Counted from the stretch's first letter, positions 10,133 to 19,215 are shown. The stretch is 64,000 nt of DNA from Paenibacillus faecalis (GCF_900289175.1 NZ_LT985747.1:3019761-3083760); one strand, 5' to 3'. Translations and numbers: made by a program. Notes: a model not told the origin generated them from the sequence alone.

Positions 10133-10344
10133 GAGGTATGCCTCCTATTCTGCTTCAAACCTAAGCGGGCAGCTTACTTTATTAAAGCCCTTATTGAATT
10201 GTACCGAAAGATGCTATTCCCCGTCAAAGGAAAACAGTTATTTTCAAGCATAAACGGCTTTGCTGTCTTTAACAGACACTGCTTACGTTTCGCGAGGAAA
10301 TCCAAGATTAGAGAATCGTGCCAAACTTATATTTTCTTAGATTT
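10133..10344 (-). other. bshC leader region with three small inverted repeats, no gene
   Basis: No credible coding sequence was found between the bshC start and the Opp terminator. On the minus strand three small hairpins occur in a row: TGTCT/AGACA (10278-10264), AAGC/GCTT (10260-10246) and a 9-bp wobble-containing stem CTGTTTTCC/GGGGAATAG (10237-10214). I recognise no known riboswitch in it. Confidence 0.35.
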
Positions 10345-10397
10345 TCAAAAACAACCAGGCCATCCAAAGATGTATTCCTCGGATGACCTGGTTTTTA
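10345..10397 (-). terminator. Terminator of the opp operon
   Basis: AACCAGG pairs with CCTGGTT, with a further CATCC/GGATG pairing inside. It is T-rich on both sides, so it could work in both directions. Its position after oppF makes the minus strand the expected direction. Confidence 0.8.
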
Positions 10398-10460
10398 CTT
10401 TTTTTAGGAAGATGCCCTTATTTAATAATCAACGTTCAGGACACCCATATTGTTATTTCT

Positions 10461-11399
10461 TTAAGCGTAGGCTTTGGCTACCCAGTGTCCTTTCGACACC
10501 TCAACCAATTCGGAGTCTTTCTCATTGAGGACTACAGTCCCATCTTCACCTTTAGCTGCAGAAATTGGACCGTCTGTATCATTTTCCAAAACCATACGTT
10601 TCTTGTTGGCTTCAATTTCCGGATCTGGGATCGGAATCGCCGACAACAGCGCCTTCGTATATGGATGGATAGGGTTCGCATACAGCTCTTCACTTTCTGC
10701 AAGCTCTACCATCTTGCCCAGGTACATAACTGCAACACGGTCACTAATATGCTTAACCATGGACAAATCATGCGCGATAAAAAGGTATGTCAAACCAAGA
10801 CGGTCCTGCAAGTCCTGAAGCAAGTTGACTACCTGTGCCTGAATGGACACATCCAATGCCGAAATCGGCTCATCACAAATGATAAATTTAGGATTTACCG
10901 CGAGCGCGCGAGCAATTCCGATCCGCTGACGCTGACCACCTGAAAATTCGTGCGGATAGCGTGTCGCATGGTCACTGTTCAAGCCAACCATATCCAGCAG
11001 TTCTTCAACACGTTTCTTCCGTTCAGCCCGGCTGCCGGCCAATCCATGGATATCCAGCGCTTCTCCGATAATATCCGTCACCGTAAACCGTGGATTCAAT
11101 GAAGCATACGGGTCCTGGAAAATCATCTGCATATCACGGCGCATCGCCTTCATTTTTTTCGGCGGCAGCTTATAAATATCTACTCCATTGAACGTTACAC
11201 TTCCAGCCGTAGGTTCATACAAACGAAGAATCGTCCGCCCAGCCGTTGATTTTCCGCAGCCGGATTCACCTACCATACCAAGTGTTTCGCCTTCACGGAT
11301 ATAGAAATTAAGATTATCTACCGCTTTAAGAATATTGCCTTTACCAACATTAAAATATTTTTTTAGTCCTTTTACTTCAATAAGCTTGTTGTCCTTCAT
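10461..11399 (-). CDS. oppF: Oligopeptide ABC transporter ATP-binding protein OppF
   Basis: Cytoplasmic ATPase of the dipeptide/oligopeptide importer. Its 312 residues show Walker [10 protein letters not shown] (about 44-52), signature [15 protein letters not shown], Walker B FIICDEP and the OppF-type C-terminal extension ([12 protein letters not shown]). Its start codon overlaps the oppD stop by 4 nt, indicating translational coupling. Last gene of the operon, followed by a terminator. Substrate (di- or oligopeptide) cannot be fixed from sequence, so Dpp or App naming is equally possible. Confidence 0.9.
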   Translation of the reverse strand: MKDNKLIEVKGLKKYFNVGKGNILKAVDNLNFYIREGETLGMVGESGCGKSTAGRTILRLYEPTAGSVTFNGVDIYKLPPKKMKAMRRDMQMIFQDPYASLNPRFTVTDIIGEALDIHGLAGSRAERKKRVEELLDMVGLNSDHATRYPHEFSGGQRQRIGIARALAVNPKFIICDEPISALDVSIQAQVVNLLQDLQDRLGLTYLFIAHDLSMVKHISDRVAVMYLGKMVELAESEELYANPIHPYTKALLSAIPIPDPEIEANKKRMVLENDTDGPISAAKGEDGTVVLNEKDSELVEVSKGHWVAKAYA

Positions 11400-12391
11400 G
11401 ACGACTGCTCCCCCTTTGCCATCGGATGAAGGTTCCAGCAGCGTGCCATATGCGTATCGCTGAACTCTGTTGCCCCCGGATCAATTCGTTCACAAATTCT
11501 CATCGCCTCATCACAGCGGGCACAAAACGGACAGCCCAGCGGAGGTTTAATGAGATCGGGAGGTGTTCCGATAATCGGAATAAGCGGCTCATCCTTTTTC
11601 TGGTCCAAACGCGGCATGGAACGAAGTAAGCCCTTTGTATAAGGATGCTGTGGGTTCTTGAAAATCTCCCACTTCGTGCCAGTCTCAACAACCTCACCGG
11701 CATACATTACGATAACCCGGTCACACATTCCGGCTACAACGCCAAGATCGTGTGTGATCAGAATAATCGATGTGCCCAGTCTCTCCTGCATTTCTTTCAT
11801 AACATCCATAATCTGAGCCTGGATCGTTACGTCAAGCGCAGTTGTAGGCTCGTCCGCAATCAACAGGGAAGGTCTGCACGCAAGTGCAATCGCGATCATC
11901 GCACGCTGACGCATACCGCCTGAAAATTCATGCGGGTACTGATTGAAACGTTCCTCCGCATTTTTGATGCCGACCATTTTGAGCATTTCAACGGCTTTTT
12001 CCTTCGCTTCGCTGGAAGACATCTTTTGGTGTTTTGTAAGCACCTCAGTAATTTGCTTACCTATTTTCATAGTAGGATTCAGGGAAGTCATCGGATCTTG
12101 GAATATCATCCCAATATCTTTGCCGCGAATCGCTTCCATTTGTTTATTGCTTTTCTTGAGAAGGTCTTCCCCTTTAAAAAGAACTTCTCCTTTTTTTATT
12201 TTTGATGGAGGGGACGGAATCAGACGCATGATCGTCTGCGCGGTAACACTTTTACCGCTGCCAGATTCACCAACAATGGCAACCGTCTCTCCTTTTCCAA
12301 CTTCAAAACTTACGCCGCGAACAGCCTTCACTTCACCGCCGCGTACGTTGAATGAAACGTTAAGATCTTTGACCTGCAAAATCGGCTCCAT
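11396..12391 (-). CDS. oppD: Oligopeptide ABC transporter ATP-binding protein OppD
   Basis: Second ATPase of the peptide importer, 331 residues. Walker A GESGSGKS is at about 41-48, with signature FSGGMRQRAMIAIALA and Walker B LLIADEP. The C-terminal cysteine cluster CPFCARCDEAMRIC is the oligopeptide-transporter Fe-S-type motif typical of OppD/DppD. It forms a heterodimer with OppF and lies 13 bp after oppC. Confidence 0.92.
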   Translation of the reverse strand: MEPILQVKDLNVSFNVRGGEVKAVRGVSFEVGKGETVAIVGESGSGKSVTAQTIMRLIPSPPSKIKKGEVLFKGEDLLKKSNKQMEAIRGKDIGMIFQDPMTSLNPTMKIGKQITEVLTKHQKMSSSEAKEKAVEMLKMVGIKNAEERFNQYPHEFSGGMRQRAMIAIALACRPSLLIADEPTTALDVTIQAQIMDVMKEMQERLGTSIILITHDLGVVAGMCDRVIVMYAGEVVETGTKWEIFKNPQHPYTKGLLRSMPRLDQKKDEPLIPIIGTPPDLIKPPLGCPFCARCDEAMRICERIDPGATEFSDTHMARCWNLHPMAKGEQSS

Positions 12392-12404
12392 ATCTTCCCA
12401 CCTC

Positions 12405-13355
12405 CTATTTTTTCAATTGTGGATCCAGTGCATCACGCAAACCATCACCAAAAATGTTAAATGCAAGCATCGTCAAGCTGATAAAGAGAGCTGGGAACAG
12501 CATCCGCCAAGGATAAACCATCCAGCCGGACAAAGCATCGTTAATCATAGAACCCCAGGATGCAACCGGTGCTTGAACACCCAGTCCAAGGAAGCTCAAG
12601 AAAGCCTCTGCGAAAATAGCATTCGGTACAGTCAGCGTCAACGTAACAATGATCGGACCCAGTGCGTTCGGAATCAAGTGACGGAACAGCAGTCTTGGCG
12701 CGCCAGCTCCCATGGAACGTGAAGCCAGTACATACTCCCTGCTCTTCAGCTTCATTATTTCTCCTCGCACAATCCATGACATGTTGATCCATCCGGTTAT
12801 CGTCAAGGCAAGTATGATCGTACCCAAACTTGGTTCAAATACAACCAGCAGCAAAATCGTAACCAAAAGATAAGGGATCGAATACAAAATTTCAGCAAAT
12901 TTATTCATAAATTCATCGACACGGCCGCCAAAGAAGCCCATTACGCCGCCGTAAATGACACCAATAAGAAGGTCAATTGCCGCCGCCGCAAGTCCGACAG
13001 TCAAAGAGATCCGTGCGCCCATCCATGTACGAACGAACATATCACGTCCCAAATCGTCGGTGCCGAACCAATGTTCCTTGGAAGGAGGTGCATTCGTATT
13101 CATGAGATCATTTGTATCATAATCATAATTCGAGATCATCGGACCAATAATAGCCATAATAATGATTAATATAAGAATGATCAGGCCTGTCATTGCCAAC
13201 TTGTTCTTACGCAATCGTTCCCATGAATCCCGCCAAGAGGACAAACTTTCACGCTGAATGACTTCGGATTGTTTCTCATCCACGCCGATCTTTTGGAAAT
13301 CTTCAGGCTTCAGGTTTTGTGCCGCGGGATTCGACATCATCTGATCTGTATTCAT
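12405..13355 (-). CDS. oppC: Oligopeptide ABC transporter permease OppC
   Basis: Inner-membrane permease of 316 residues. It has a cytoplasmic N-terminal stretch (1-50), a first membrane helix (about 53-75), an extracellular loop, then the five-helix permease core. The EAA cytoplasmic loop region reads EYVLASRSMGAGAPRLLFRH. The GTDDLGRDMF motif in the loop after the first helix is typical of OppC/DppC. It pairs with OppB, whose stop is 3 bp upstream of this gene. Confidence 0.92.
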   Translation of the reverse strand: MNTDQMMSNPAAQNLKPEDFQKIGVDEKQSEVIQRESLSSWRDSWERLRKNKLAMTGLIILILIIIMAIIGPMISNYDYDTNDLMNTNAPPSKEHWFGTDDLGRDMFVRTWMGARISLTVGLAAAAIDLLIGVIYGGVMGFFGGRVDEFMNKFAEILYSIPYLLVTILLLVVFEPSLGTIILALTITGWINMSWIVRGEIMKLKSREYVLASRSMGAGAPRLLFRHLIPNALGPIIVTLTLTVPNAIFAEAFLSFLGLGVQAPVASWGSMINDALSGWMVYPWRMLFPALFISLTMLAFNIFGDGLRDALDPQLKK

Positions 13356-13358
13356 AGG

Positions 13359-14291
13359 TTAGTCCTCCTTCCCGCCGCTCAGTTTAATACGCGGATCTAC
13401 TAATACATAGACAATATCCGTTAGAAAACGAGCAACCATCAATAAAATTCCGTAAAAAATAGTAATACCCATAATGACCGTATAATCGCGGTTTGTAATA
13501 CTATCAACAAACTGCTTACCAATTCCGCCGATACCGAAAATCCGCTCAATAACAACCGATCCGGTAATAATATTTGCCGTCATCGGACCAACATAGGTTA
13601 CAACAGGCAATATACCGTTACGGATAAGGTGGCGAGACATAATAGCGTACCAGCTCAAACCTTTTGCTTTCGCGGTTTTAATATAATCCGAGTGCAATAC
13701 TTCCAGCATGCTGGAACGTGTCAAACGTGCTATAAAGGCAATCGGCTGAGCCGATAGTGCCATTACCGGAAGTACATAGTCAAGCGGGCCGTCAAAGCCC
13801 ATAACATTAAAGATACCTGCCTTTTCCGCTAACACGTATTGAAGCAAAGAGGCCAGCACAAAACTTGGTACAGCAATCCCCAAAACGGACATAATCATTG
13901 CAACGCTATCTATCAGTTTTCGGTGATACAGAGCTGCCAGCATACCTAGCAGTACACCTATAATAAGAGAAACAACAATCGCTATTAACCCTAATTTCAG
14001 GGATGGCGCAAATGTTTCCGTAATAATATCGGTTACACTCTGATTTTGTTGTTTCATGGAAACGCCCAAGTCACCTTGCAAAATATTTTTCAAATATGTC
14101 GCATACTGCTGATAAATTGGTTTATCCAAATCATACTGTTCCATCAGCCTTGCCTGTATTTCAGGCGAGGGCTTTTTTTCTCCCATAAACGGATCACCCG
14201 GTATGATTTGCATGAGAAAAAAAGTGGCTGAGATCAGTATGAATAATGACACAAGCATGAAAAAAAACTTACTCGCAACATACCTCAGCAT
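13359..14291 (-). CDS. oppB: Oligopeptide ABC transporter permease OppB
   Basis: Membrane permease of 310 residues with six predicted helices. The first helix is at the N-terminus, followed by the OppB-specific loop (IPGDPFMGEKKPSPE, LMEQYDLDKP). The cytoplasmic coupling loop reads YIKTAKAKGLSWYAIMSRH. Forms the translocation channel with OppC. It is separated from oppA by about 200 bp holding a terminator-like hairpin, so it probably receives only part of the oppA transcription. Confidence 0.93.
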   Translation of the reverse strand: MLRYVASKFFFMLVSLFILISATFFLMQIIPGDPFMGEKKPSPEIQARLMEQYDLDKPIYQQYATYLKNILQGDLGVSMKQQNQSVTDIITETFAPSLKLGLIAIVVSLIIGVLLGMLAALYHRKLIDSVAMIMSVLGIAVPSFVLASLLQYVLAEKAGIFNVMGFDGPLDYVLPVMALSAQPIAFIARLTRSSMLEVLHSDYIKTAKAKGLSWYAIMSRHLIRNGILPVVTYVGPMTANIITGSVVIERIFGIGGIGKQFVDSITNRDYTVIMGITIFYGILLMVARFLTDIVYVLVDPRIKLSGGKED

Positions 14292-14417
14292 CCTGCATCC
14301 CCCTAGTTGATAATTGTTCTATACCAAGTCTAGTTTTATTGTAAACAACACTAGAACGAATAATCAATTCTATAAGTTTCACCAGACAAAACAAGATTTG
14401 GAAATTCGACATTAATA

Positions 14418-14466
14418 CAAAAAATCGGGATATATATGAGATGAACCCCCACATATATATCCCGAG
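14418..14466 (-). terminator. Attenuating terminator between oppA and oppB
   Basis: A near-perfect stem (CGGGATATATATG pairing with CATATATATCCCG) with a C-rich loop is followed on the minus strand by ATTTTTT. Such hairpins after a binding-protein gene usually make the binding protein more abundant than the permeases. Confidence 0.8.
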
Positions 14467-14490
14467 TCGTAGCCATTATATCATAAATGA

Positions 14491-16155
14491 CTACTCAATA
14501 TATGCACGTGTGAAATCAATGTCGCCTTTGAAATCAATGTTAAGACCTTTTACCCAAGGTTTTACCAAAGATACGTTAGAATAGTAGTACAACGGCATAA
14601 CTACTTGATTCTCTTTTACCAGAATTTCTTCAGCTCTGGACATCAATTCCATGCGTTTTGCATTGTCGTTCGTTTTATAAGCTTCTTCTACAAGCTTGTC
14701 GTACTCTTCGTTCTTGAATCCACTGTCATTGTTTCCACTATTTGACGTCCACATGTCAATATATGTCATAGGATCGTTGTAGTCTGCACCCCATCCTGAA
14801 CGAGCGATCTGATAATCAAGGTTCGAACGGTTCTGCAGGAATACGCCCCACTCTTGGTTTTGAACACTAACTTCTACACCAAGGTTATTCTTCCACATAT
14901 CCGCAACTGCGAGTGCAATTTTCTTGTGGTTATCATCAGAGTTATGGATCAGAGTAATCTCAGGTAATGTGGTATAGCCTTCCTCCTGCATGCCTTGGGC
15001 AAGCAGCTTCTTAGCTTCTTCTATATTTTCTTCAAAGTAATTGTCAGGTACTTCTTTACGATACTCGTCTTTCTCACCTTTAATGCCTGGTGGAACAAAT
15101 CCATAAGCCGGAATTTCCCCAGCCATCGTGATCTTCTCAACAAGCGCTTGACGATTAATAGCCATGGAGAAAGCTTTACGTATATTCACGTTATCAAACG
15201 GCGGTGCAGTCGTATTGAAAACATAAAAATACGTAGAGGAGATACCTTTAATGTTCAACTCATCCGGCATTTCCTTCTTCACAGTTTCAAGCTGGTCAGT
15301 AGGAATGCTGCCTGTCGGCTTTCCTGCATAGTCGAGTTCATTATTACGGTAACTCGAAAGCTCTGTAGCGCCACTGTTTACAATACTCATTTCTACTTTT
15401 TCCAGTTTAATGTTATCTTTGTCCCAATACTGATCATTCTTAGCCAATTCGATCTTTTGACCCTTCGCAATATTGGTTACTTTGAAAGGTCCGTTACCAA
15501 TCAGCGTGTCTGCTTTGGTTGCCCATTTTGGATTATCTTTCGCAGATGAATGGATCGGATAGTAGGTTTGGAAAGACATCAAACTAAGGAAATATGGAGT
15601 AGGGCTCTCAAGCGTTACTTCCAGTGTATAATCGTCCGTCGCTTTTACACCTACTTCATTTGGATCCGTAATATCTCCCAGGTTGTATGCTTTTGCATTT
15701 TTAATGTAATACAGCTGATAAACATACGGTGGAGCAGGCGCAAAGTTCGGATCTAACACACGTTTCCAAGCGAATTCAAAATCTTTCGCAGTTACAGGAT
15801 CTCCGTTACTCCACTTGGCATCTTTACGAAGCGTGAACACATATTTCAGACCATCGTCAGAAACGTCCCATTTTTCAGCTACACCAGGTATGGGTTCTCC
15901 GTCCTCACCTTTGCGTACAAGACCTTCAAACACTGCGTTAATAACGGTGTTGGATGTATTGTCTTGAGCTTGTCCCGGATCCAATGTAGGAGGTTCGGAA
16001 GCGAGGTTCATACGGAAAACTTGCTCTTTAGGTTTCCCGTCGTCACTGCCTGCGCTATTGCTATCATTCTTGTTGTTGGAGCCGCATCCAGCCAACACAG
16101 TACCGACAGCAAGAATCAGCGTCAAGAGTAACAAAAGACTTTTGTGTTTCTTCAT
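14491..16155 (-). CDS. oppA: Oligopeptide-binding lipoprotein OppA
   Basis: Substrate-binding lipoprotein of the peptide importer, 554 residues, family 5 extracellular solute-binding protein. The signal peptide ends in lipobox LAGC with Cys24 as the lipid-anchored residue, followed by a Ser/Asn/Asp linker. The mature protein begins the SBP_bac_5 fold with ASEPPTLDPGQAQDN. Operon order is oppA-oppB-oppC-oppD-oppF, all minus. Specificity cannot be read from the sequence; peptides or peptide signals are the family norm. Confidence 0.94.
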   Translation of the reverse strand: MKKHKSLLLLLTLILAVGTVLAGCGSNNKNDSNSAGSDDGKPKEQVFRMNLASEPPTLDPGQAQDNTSNTVINAVFEGLVRKGEDGEPIPGVAEKWDVSDDGLKYVFTLRKDAKWSNGDPVTAKDFEFAWKRVLDPNFAPAPPYVYQLYYIKNAKAYNLGDITDPNEVGVKATDDYTLEVTLESPTPYFLSLMSFQTYYPIHSSAKDNPKWATKADTLIGNGPFKVTNIAKGQKIELAKNDQYWDKDNIKLEKVEMSIVNSGATELSSYRNNELDYAGKPTGSIPTDQLETVKKEMPDELNIKGISSTYFYVFNTTAPPFDNVNIRKAFSMAINRQALVEKITMAGEIPAYGFVPPGIKGEKDEYRKEVPDNYFEENIEEAKKLLAQGMQEEGYTTLPEITLIHNSDDNHKKIALAVADMWKNNLGVEVSVQNQEWGVFLQNRSNLDYQIARSGWGADYNDPMTYIDMWTSNSGNNDSGFKNEEYDKLVEEAYKTNDNAKRMELMSRAEEILVKENQVVMPLYYYSNVSLVKPWVKGLNIDFKGDIDFTRAYIE

Positions 16156-16197
16156 CTTGCAGTTTCCCCCTCATAGATTTTAGGTATATGCTTATCG

Positions 16198-16258
16198 ATT
16201 ATACAACCAGTGGTCAAAAAAATCCATTAAAACTAAAGCAGAAAAATCTCCCTGTCAA
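16198..16258 (-). promoter_or_regulatory. Candidate promoter elements upstream of oppA
   Basis: On the minus strand a perfect -35 TTGACA (16258-16253) and a perfect -10 TATAAT (16203-16198) both occur, but not at a standard distance from each other. TATAAT would rely on a weak upstream -35, and TTGACA on a poor -10. The true start cannot be decided here. Confidence 0.35.
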
Positions 16259-16304
16259 AAAATCGACACATTTTTGTAAATGTTTCCTTGTATATATAAT
16301 TCTC

Positions 16305-16679
16305 TTACATTGTTTTAATTATGTATTGAAGTAGACCAAATAATGTAAAAACAATATAGCCGATGCTCATAGTTAAAAAAGCCAGACGCCATACAGCACG
16401 GACCAGTCGTTTGGCATCAACTTTACCCTTCCAGCGATTTTGTGCCCCCCCGATTAATCCCGTCGTTATCAATAACAGAAGAAGAATTAAATAAAATCCA
16501 GATTTAGATTGGAATAAGATGTTAAAAAGGGCGGATACAGAAATCAACAAAAAAAAGGTCGTTACATCCATTGCAAGTCTGAACGCCTTTTTCTTGTTTT
16601 TGTTTCGCAAAGTAACAATCAAATAAACCAAAACAAAAGGTATGATTGGTACAACACTCATCACTACGAGAAGATTCAT
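16305..16679 (-). CDS. DUF3397-like small membrane protein
   Basis: A 124-residue protein with four predicted membrane helices and a basic loop after the second (NRWKGKVDAKRLVRAVWRL). It resembles the DUF3397 family of Bacilli, whose function is unknown. AAGGAGG lies just upstream of the ATG at 16679. The longer reading that begins at 16910 overlaps panE out of frame and is not used. It follows panE by 2 bp, so it is cotranscribed with it. Confidence 0.75.
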   Translation of the reverse strand: MNLLVVMSVVPIIPFVLVYLIVTLRNKNKKKAFRLAMDVTTFFLLISVSALFNILFQSKSGFYLILLLLLITTGLIGGAQNRWKGKVDAKRLVRAVWRLAFLTMSIGYIVFTLFGLLQYIIKTM

Positions 16680-16681
16680 TC

Positions 16682-17653
16682 TCACGCCTCCTTGACATGA
16701 ATACCTTCTATCAGCCGCCATATAAGACGGTGAGTCGGTGCGGATCCACCGATGCGCTCCGCCATGCGAACGATGCTCCCATTGATGGAAGATACTTCGG
16801 TTTTGCGTCCGTCCAGAACGTCCTTCAACATCGAAGATGTGTTCCCTGAAGTACTCTGACAAACTTGAAGTATCTGATCCCACAAATTTTTTTCCCAAGG
16901 AATATTGCAAGCTTCGTATACAGCAATCCCTTCTTCATAAAGCTCTCTCATTAAAGATATGCGCTTTTCCGATTCAAGCAGCTCTCCGTTCGTAATTCGC
17001 CATAAGGCGGTCAACGGATTAATGACGGCATTCATCAACAATTTCCGGTAAATCATCGTATCCAACTCTTTCGACAAAAAAACTTCAAATCCTGCTATTT
17101 CCAGCTGAGCAGTCAGCTCTTTTTCCAACTCGCTTCCTTTGATTATATCTGCTTTTTTATTCGAAACATCATCGCCGGCTTGTCCAATCCACGTTGAGCC
17201 ATCTCCGGCATGTATGACTTCGGCAAGCCCGCTCCGCTTGGCCCCTTCCGTTGTAACTGCTGCATACAGGGTCCAGGCCGGGAGATGTTCTCTCAACTGT
17301 TCGATATGCCCTGTGCCGTTCTGAAAACAAAGAAGTTTTAAATGCCTCAATGAATATGGAGCGAAAAGTTCTTTAATCACGCTGTTCAATACTGTCTGCT
17401 TAACCATTAAAAAAATACAGTCCTCTTCCCCAGCTCCGCCGAGTTCATGATACTTCGACATCGGTTCTGCTCTAAAAAATCCAGGCGATATATGGATTGA
17501 TTTATGATCCTTGGTAACCGTGATTCCTTTCAAGCGCAGCTGCTCCACCTGTTCATTCGTACGGCACCAGAAGGTAACATCCGCTCCGCTTGCGGCAAGT
17601 CGACCTCCGAATAACAGCCCTAAAGAACCTGCTCCGATAATATGAATTTTCAT
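16682..17653 (-). CDS. panE: 2-dehydropantoate 2-reductase (ketopantoate reductase)
   Basis: NADPH-dependent enzyme reducing ketopantoate to pantoate on the way to coenzyme A. The 323 residues begin with the Rossmann motif MKIHIIGAGSLGLLFGGRLA. The catalytic-lysine region ELDTMIYRKLLMNAVINPLTAL and the C-terminal NTSSMLKDVLDGRKTEVSSINGS motif of the ApbA family are present. It occupies the place of B. subtilis ylbQ, upstream of bshC in the conserved neighbourhood. B. subtilis has a second paralogue, so physiological identity as the main PanE is inferred. Confidence 0.9.
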   Translation of the reverse strand: MKIHIIGAGSLGLLFGGRLAASGADVTFWCRTNEQVEQLRLKGITVTKDHKSIHISPGFFRAEPMSKYHELGGAGEEDCIFLMVKQTVLNSVIKELFAPYSLRHLKLLCFQNGTGHIEQLREHLPAWTLYAAVTTEGAKRSGLAEVIHAGDGSTWIGQAGDDVSNKKADIIKGSELEKELTAQLEIAGFEVFLSKELDTMIYRKLLMNAVINPLTALWRITNGELLESEKRISLMRELYEEGIAVYEACNIPWEKNLWDQILQVCQSTSGNTSSMLKDVLDGRKTEVSSINGSIVRMAERIGGSAPTHRLIWRLIEGIHVKEA

Positions 17654-17724
17654 CTGTCAATTCCCCCGTCCATGTAGTTCATACTCAGCATCTAGTATAT
17701 ATCAGAAATCATCCGGACCATACA

Positions 17725-17769
17725 AATAACCCGCTCTATACACAACATATGTGTACAGAACGGGTTATT
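17725..17769. terminator. Terminator after rsfA
   Basis: AATAACCCG pairs with CGGGTTATT, with an inner TACACA/TGTGTA stem. The T-tract is short, so activity is inferred mainly from position. Confidence 0.65.
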
Positions 17770-17786
17770 AGCCATCCATGGTCAAA

Positions 17787-18437
17787 CTATTCGATTCGTT
17801 CGAGATTACCGTTTGCATCCATTTTAAAGCGTGTCTTCAACTCTTCATCCTCTTCATTCAAAAAAGCAAGCCTTCTAGCCCGGTCCATAATTTGAATTAA
17901 AGCTTTATAGTCATCATTAACAACATGATAGTCTGTCTTCACTTCACTAACTTCCTTCAATAGACGGGCGTTCTCTGCACGAAGTCTTTCCAGCTCTTCT
18001 TCTTTCTCGCGAAGGGTTCGCTCAAGCATTTTGTACTGGCGGCCGCTTTCCTGAAGCCCGCCCTTCCATTGACGAAGGAAGCGAATGACCGCATCAATCG
18101 ACAGCGTTTCCTCGCTAGCTCCTTCATTCTTATAACTGTCCTGCTCATAGTCAGCATGAACCAAACCTGCCACTTGCGGACCTGCAGGTGCTGACTGTTT
18201 CTTGTAATAACTCCTTTTTTGACGCTGAGATTTCGCAAGACTGATCGCTTCCTCGTATTTTTTACGAACACAACTGTTCCATCTGAAACCACAGGCGGCT
18301 GAGGTTCGGCCAATACGTTCTCCGACCTCTTCAAACGCTGCTAATTGCGTGCTGCCCTCGCGGATGTGACGAAGAGTCACCTCTGCTAAAATTAGATCAT
18401 CCTCTGCACTCCATGCATCCTGTCTTACTGCTGACAT
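17787..18437 (-). CDS. rsfA: RsfA-family prespore transcription factor
   Basis: Homologue of B. subtilis RsfA (YlbO), a regulator made in the forespore that tunes sigma-F target genes. The 216-residue protein has an N-terminal Myb/SANT-like domain (AWSAEDDLILAEVTLRHI, then GFRWNSCVRKKY). A basic linker and a long coiled coil (about 120-190, LERLRAENARLLKEV) follow. I start at the ATG at 18437, 10 nt after AGGAGG. An upstream in-frame reading at 18491 has no ribosome site. Its place next to panE matches the ylbO region of B. subtilis. Confidence 0.88.
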   Translation of the reverse strand: MSAVRQDAWSAEDDLILAEVTLRHIREGSTQLAAFEEVGERIGRTSAACGFRWNSCVRKKYEEAISLAKSQRQKRSYYKKQSAPAGPQVAGLVHADYEQDSYKNEGASEETLSIDAVIRFLRQWKGGLQESGRQYKMLERTLREKEEELERLRAENARLLKEVSEVKTDYHVVNDDYKALIQIMDRARRLAFLNEEDEELKTRFKMDANGNLERIE

Positions 18438-18693
18438 ACCATGAAAACCTCCTAACGACATCCTAAAATAACCGTCTTCAATACCGTACAACTCGGTTGC
18501 TGAATAGGGTATAAAAGCTGCTTAATTCATTTCTATGCCTCTCATAGAGTTCATAGAATCTATTTGATACTAAAATGTATTTCCAATTTAACTACATAAC
18601 ATACACCAATTATTGGATTTGCAATAAAAATACGATCGATCACCAAATTTCAAGTATTTAAATCACATTTTTCAAAAATTATCCTGTAAAACA
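18438..18693. other. AT-rich intergenic region between divergent rsfA and DUF2626 genes
   Basis: About 330 bp separate the two starts. No open frame or stable RNA fold was seen in the left part. The promoter for the plus-strand gene is at its right end. No forespore sigma-F or sigma-G promoter for rsfA could be identified with confidence. Confidence 0.5.
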
Positions 18694-18722
18694 TTTACAC
18701 GATTTTACCATGACGTTATAAT
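18694..18722 (+). promoter_or_regulatory. Sigma-A promoter of the DUF2626 gene
   Basis: TTTACA (18694-18699) and a perfect TATAAT (18717-18722) are 17 bp apart, giving a start near 18729 and a leader of about 43 nt. Confidence 0.8.
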
Positions 18723-18771
18723 GTACATAGAAAATAAGTATTGTCCTTACATATGAGAGGAGGATATGATC

Positions 18772-19008
18772 GTGGCACGCATGTTCCGAGTACTCGGTTT
18801 CTTCACTCTAACCATCGGTTTGATGGCGTTTGCCGGGGGCTTGGTGGAAATGGCTTTTCTATTCTTCCTGCAAACAGCGTTTTTCGTGATCTTGGGATAC
18901 TTGAACTTCACGGAAAGGACCTATGTCCTTCTATTCTGGGCTTATATGATCGTAACCTTTACCGGGTTCAGCTATTGGACGATCTTTGAAATGGGCTTGC
19001 CAGTCTAA
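18772..19008 (+). CDS. DUF2626 family small membrane protein
   Basis: A 78-residue, very hydrophobic protein beginning ARMFRVLGFFTL, with about three membrane helices and the motif FLQTAFFVILGYLNFTERTY. This matches the DUF2626 family (B. subtilis YqgY), of unknown function. I choose GTG at 18772: GGAGG lies 8 nt upstream, whereas the ATG at 18766 is only 2 nt from it. It is one of three plus-strand genes in the window and has its own promoter and terminator, so it is a single-gene unit. Confidence 0.85.
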   Translation: MARMFRVLGFFTLTIGLMAFAGGLVEMAFLFFLQTAFFVILGYLNFTERTYVLLFWAYMIVTFTGFSYWTIFEMGLPV

Positions 19009-19028
19009 TATCCCGCTTTATGGAACAT

Positions 19029-19066
19029 AAAAAAGCGATCAGGCTTCGGCTTGGTCGCTTTTTTAT
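19029..19066 (+). terminator. Terminator with UUCG tetraloop after the DUF2626 gene
   Basis: A 10-bp stem GCGATCAGGC/GCTTGGTCGC closes a TTCG loop and is followed by TTTTTT. Confidence 0.92.
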
Positions 19067-19111
19067 GCGCTTACATCACAATTGAAGTTTTTTATTTCTT
19101 CATACTTAAAG

Positions 19112-19152
19112 TAAGACAAGGGTTGATATTTATGTCTTATACATCATATATT
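19112..19152 (+). promoter_or_regulatory. Candidate promoter and inverted-repeat operator of the coiled-coil gene
   Basis: TTGATA (19123-19128) and TATATT (19147-19152) are 18 bp apart. A perfect 7-bp inverted repeat, TAAGACA (19112-19118) and TGTCTTA (19133-19139), flanks the -35 box with half-site centres 21 bp apart, two DNA turns. This is the geometry of a dimeric regulator site. The regulator is unknown. Confidence 0.45.
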
Positions 19153-19215
19153 GATTAAAATGAAGGGATTGTCTATTCTAAAGAATCGCAACAAATTATC
19201 AAGGGGGATACCCGT

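Noticed and set aside
10133-10344. c-di-GMP riboswitch suggested by GCAAAGCC in the bshC leader
   Set aside because: The other conserved parts (GGCAAACC, GACGCAAAG and the closing stem) are absent.
10199-10528. 109-codon plus-strand frame between bshC and oppF
   Set aside because: Runs through the Opp terminator and into oppF antisense; no ribosome site or family match.
11943-12722. 259-codon plus-strand frame antisense to oppD and oppC
   Set aside because: Low-complexity, no recognisable domain, fully overlaps two clear ABC transporter genes.
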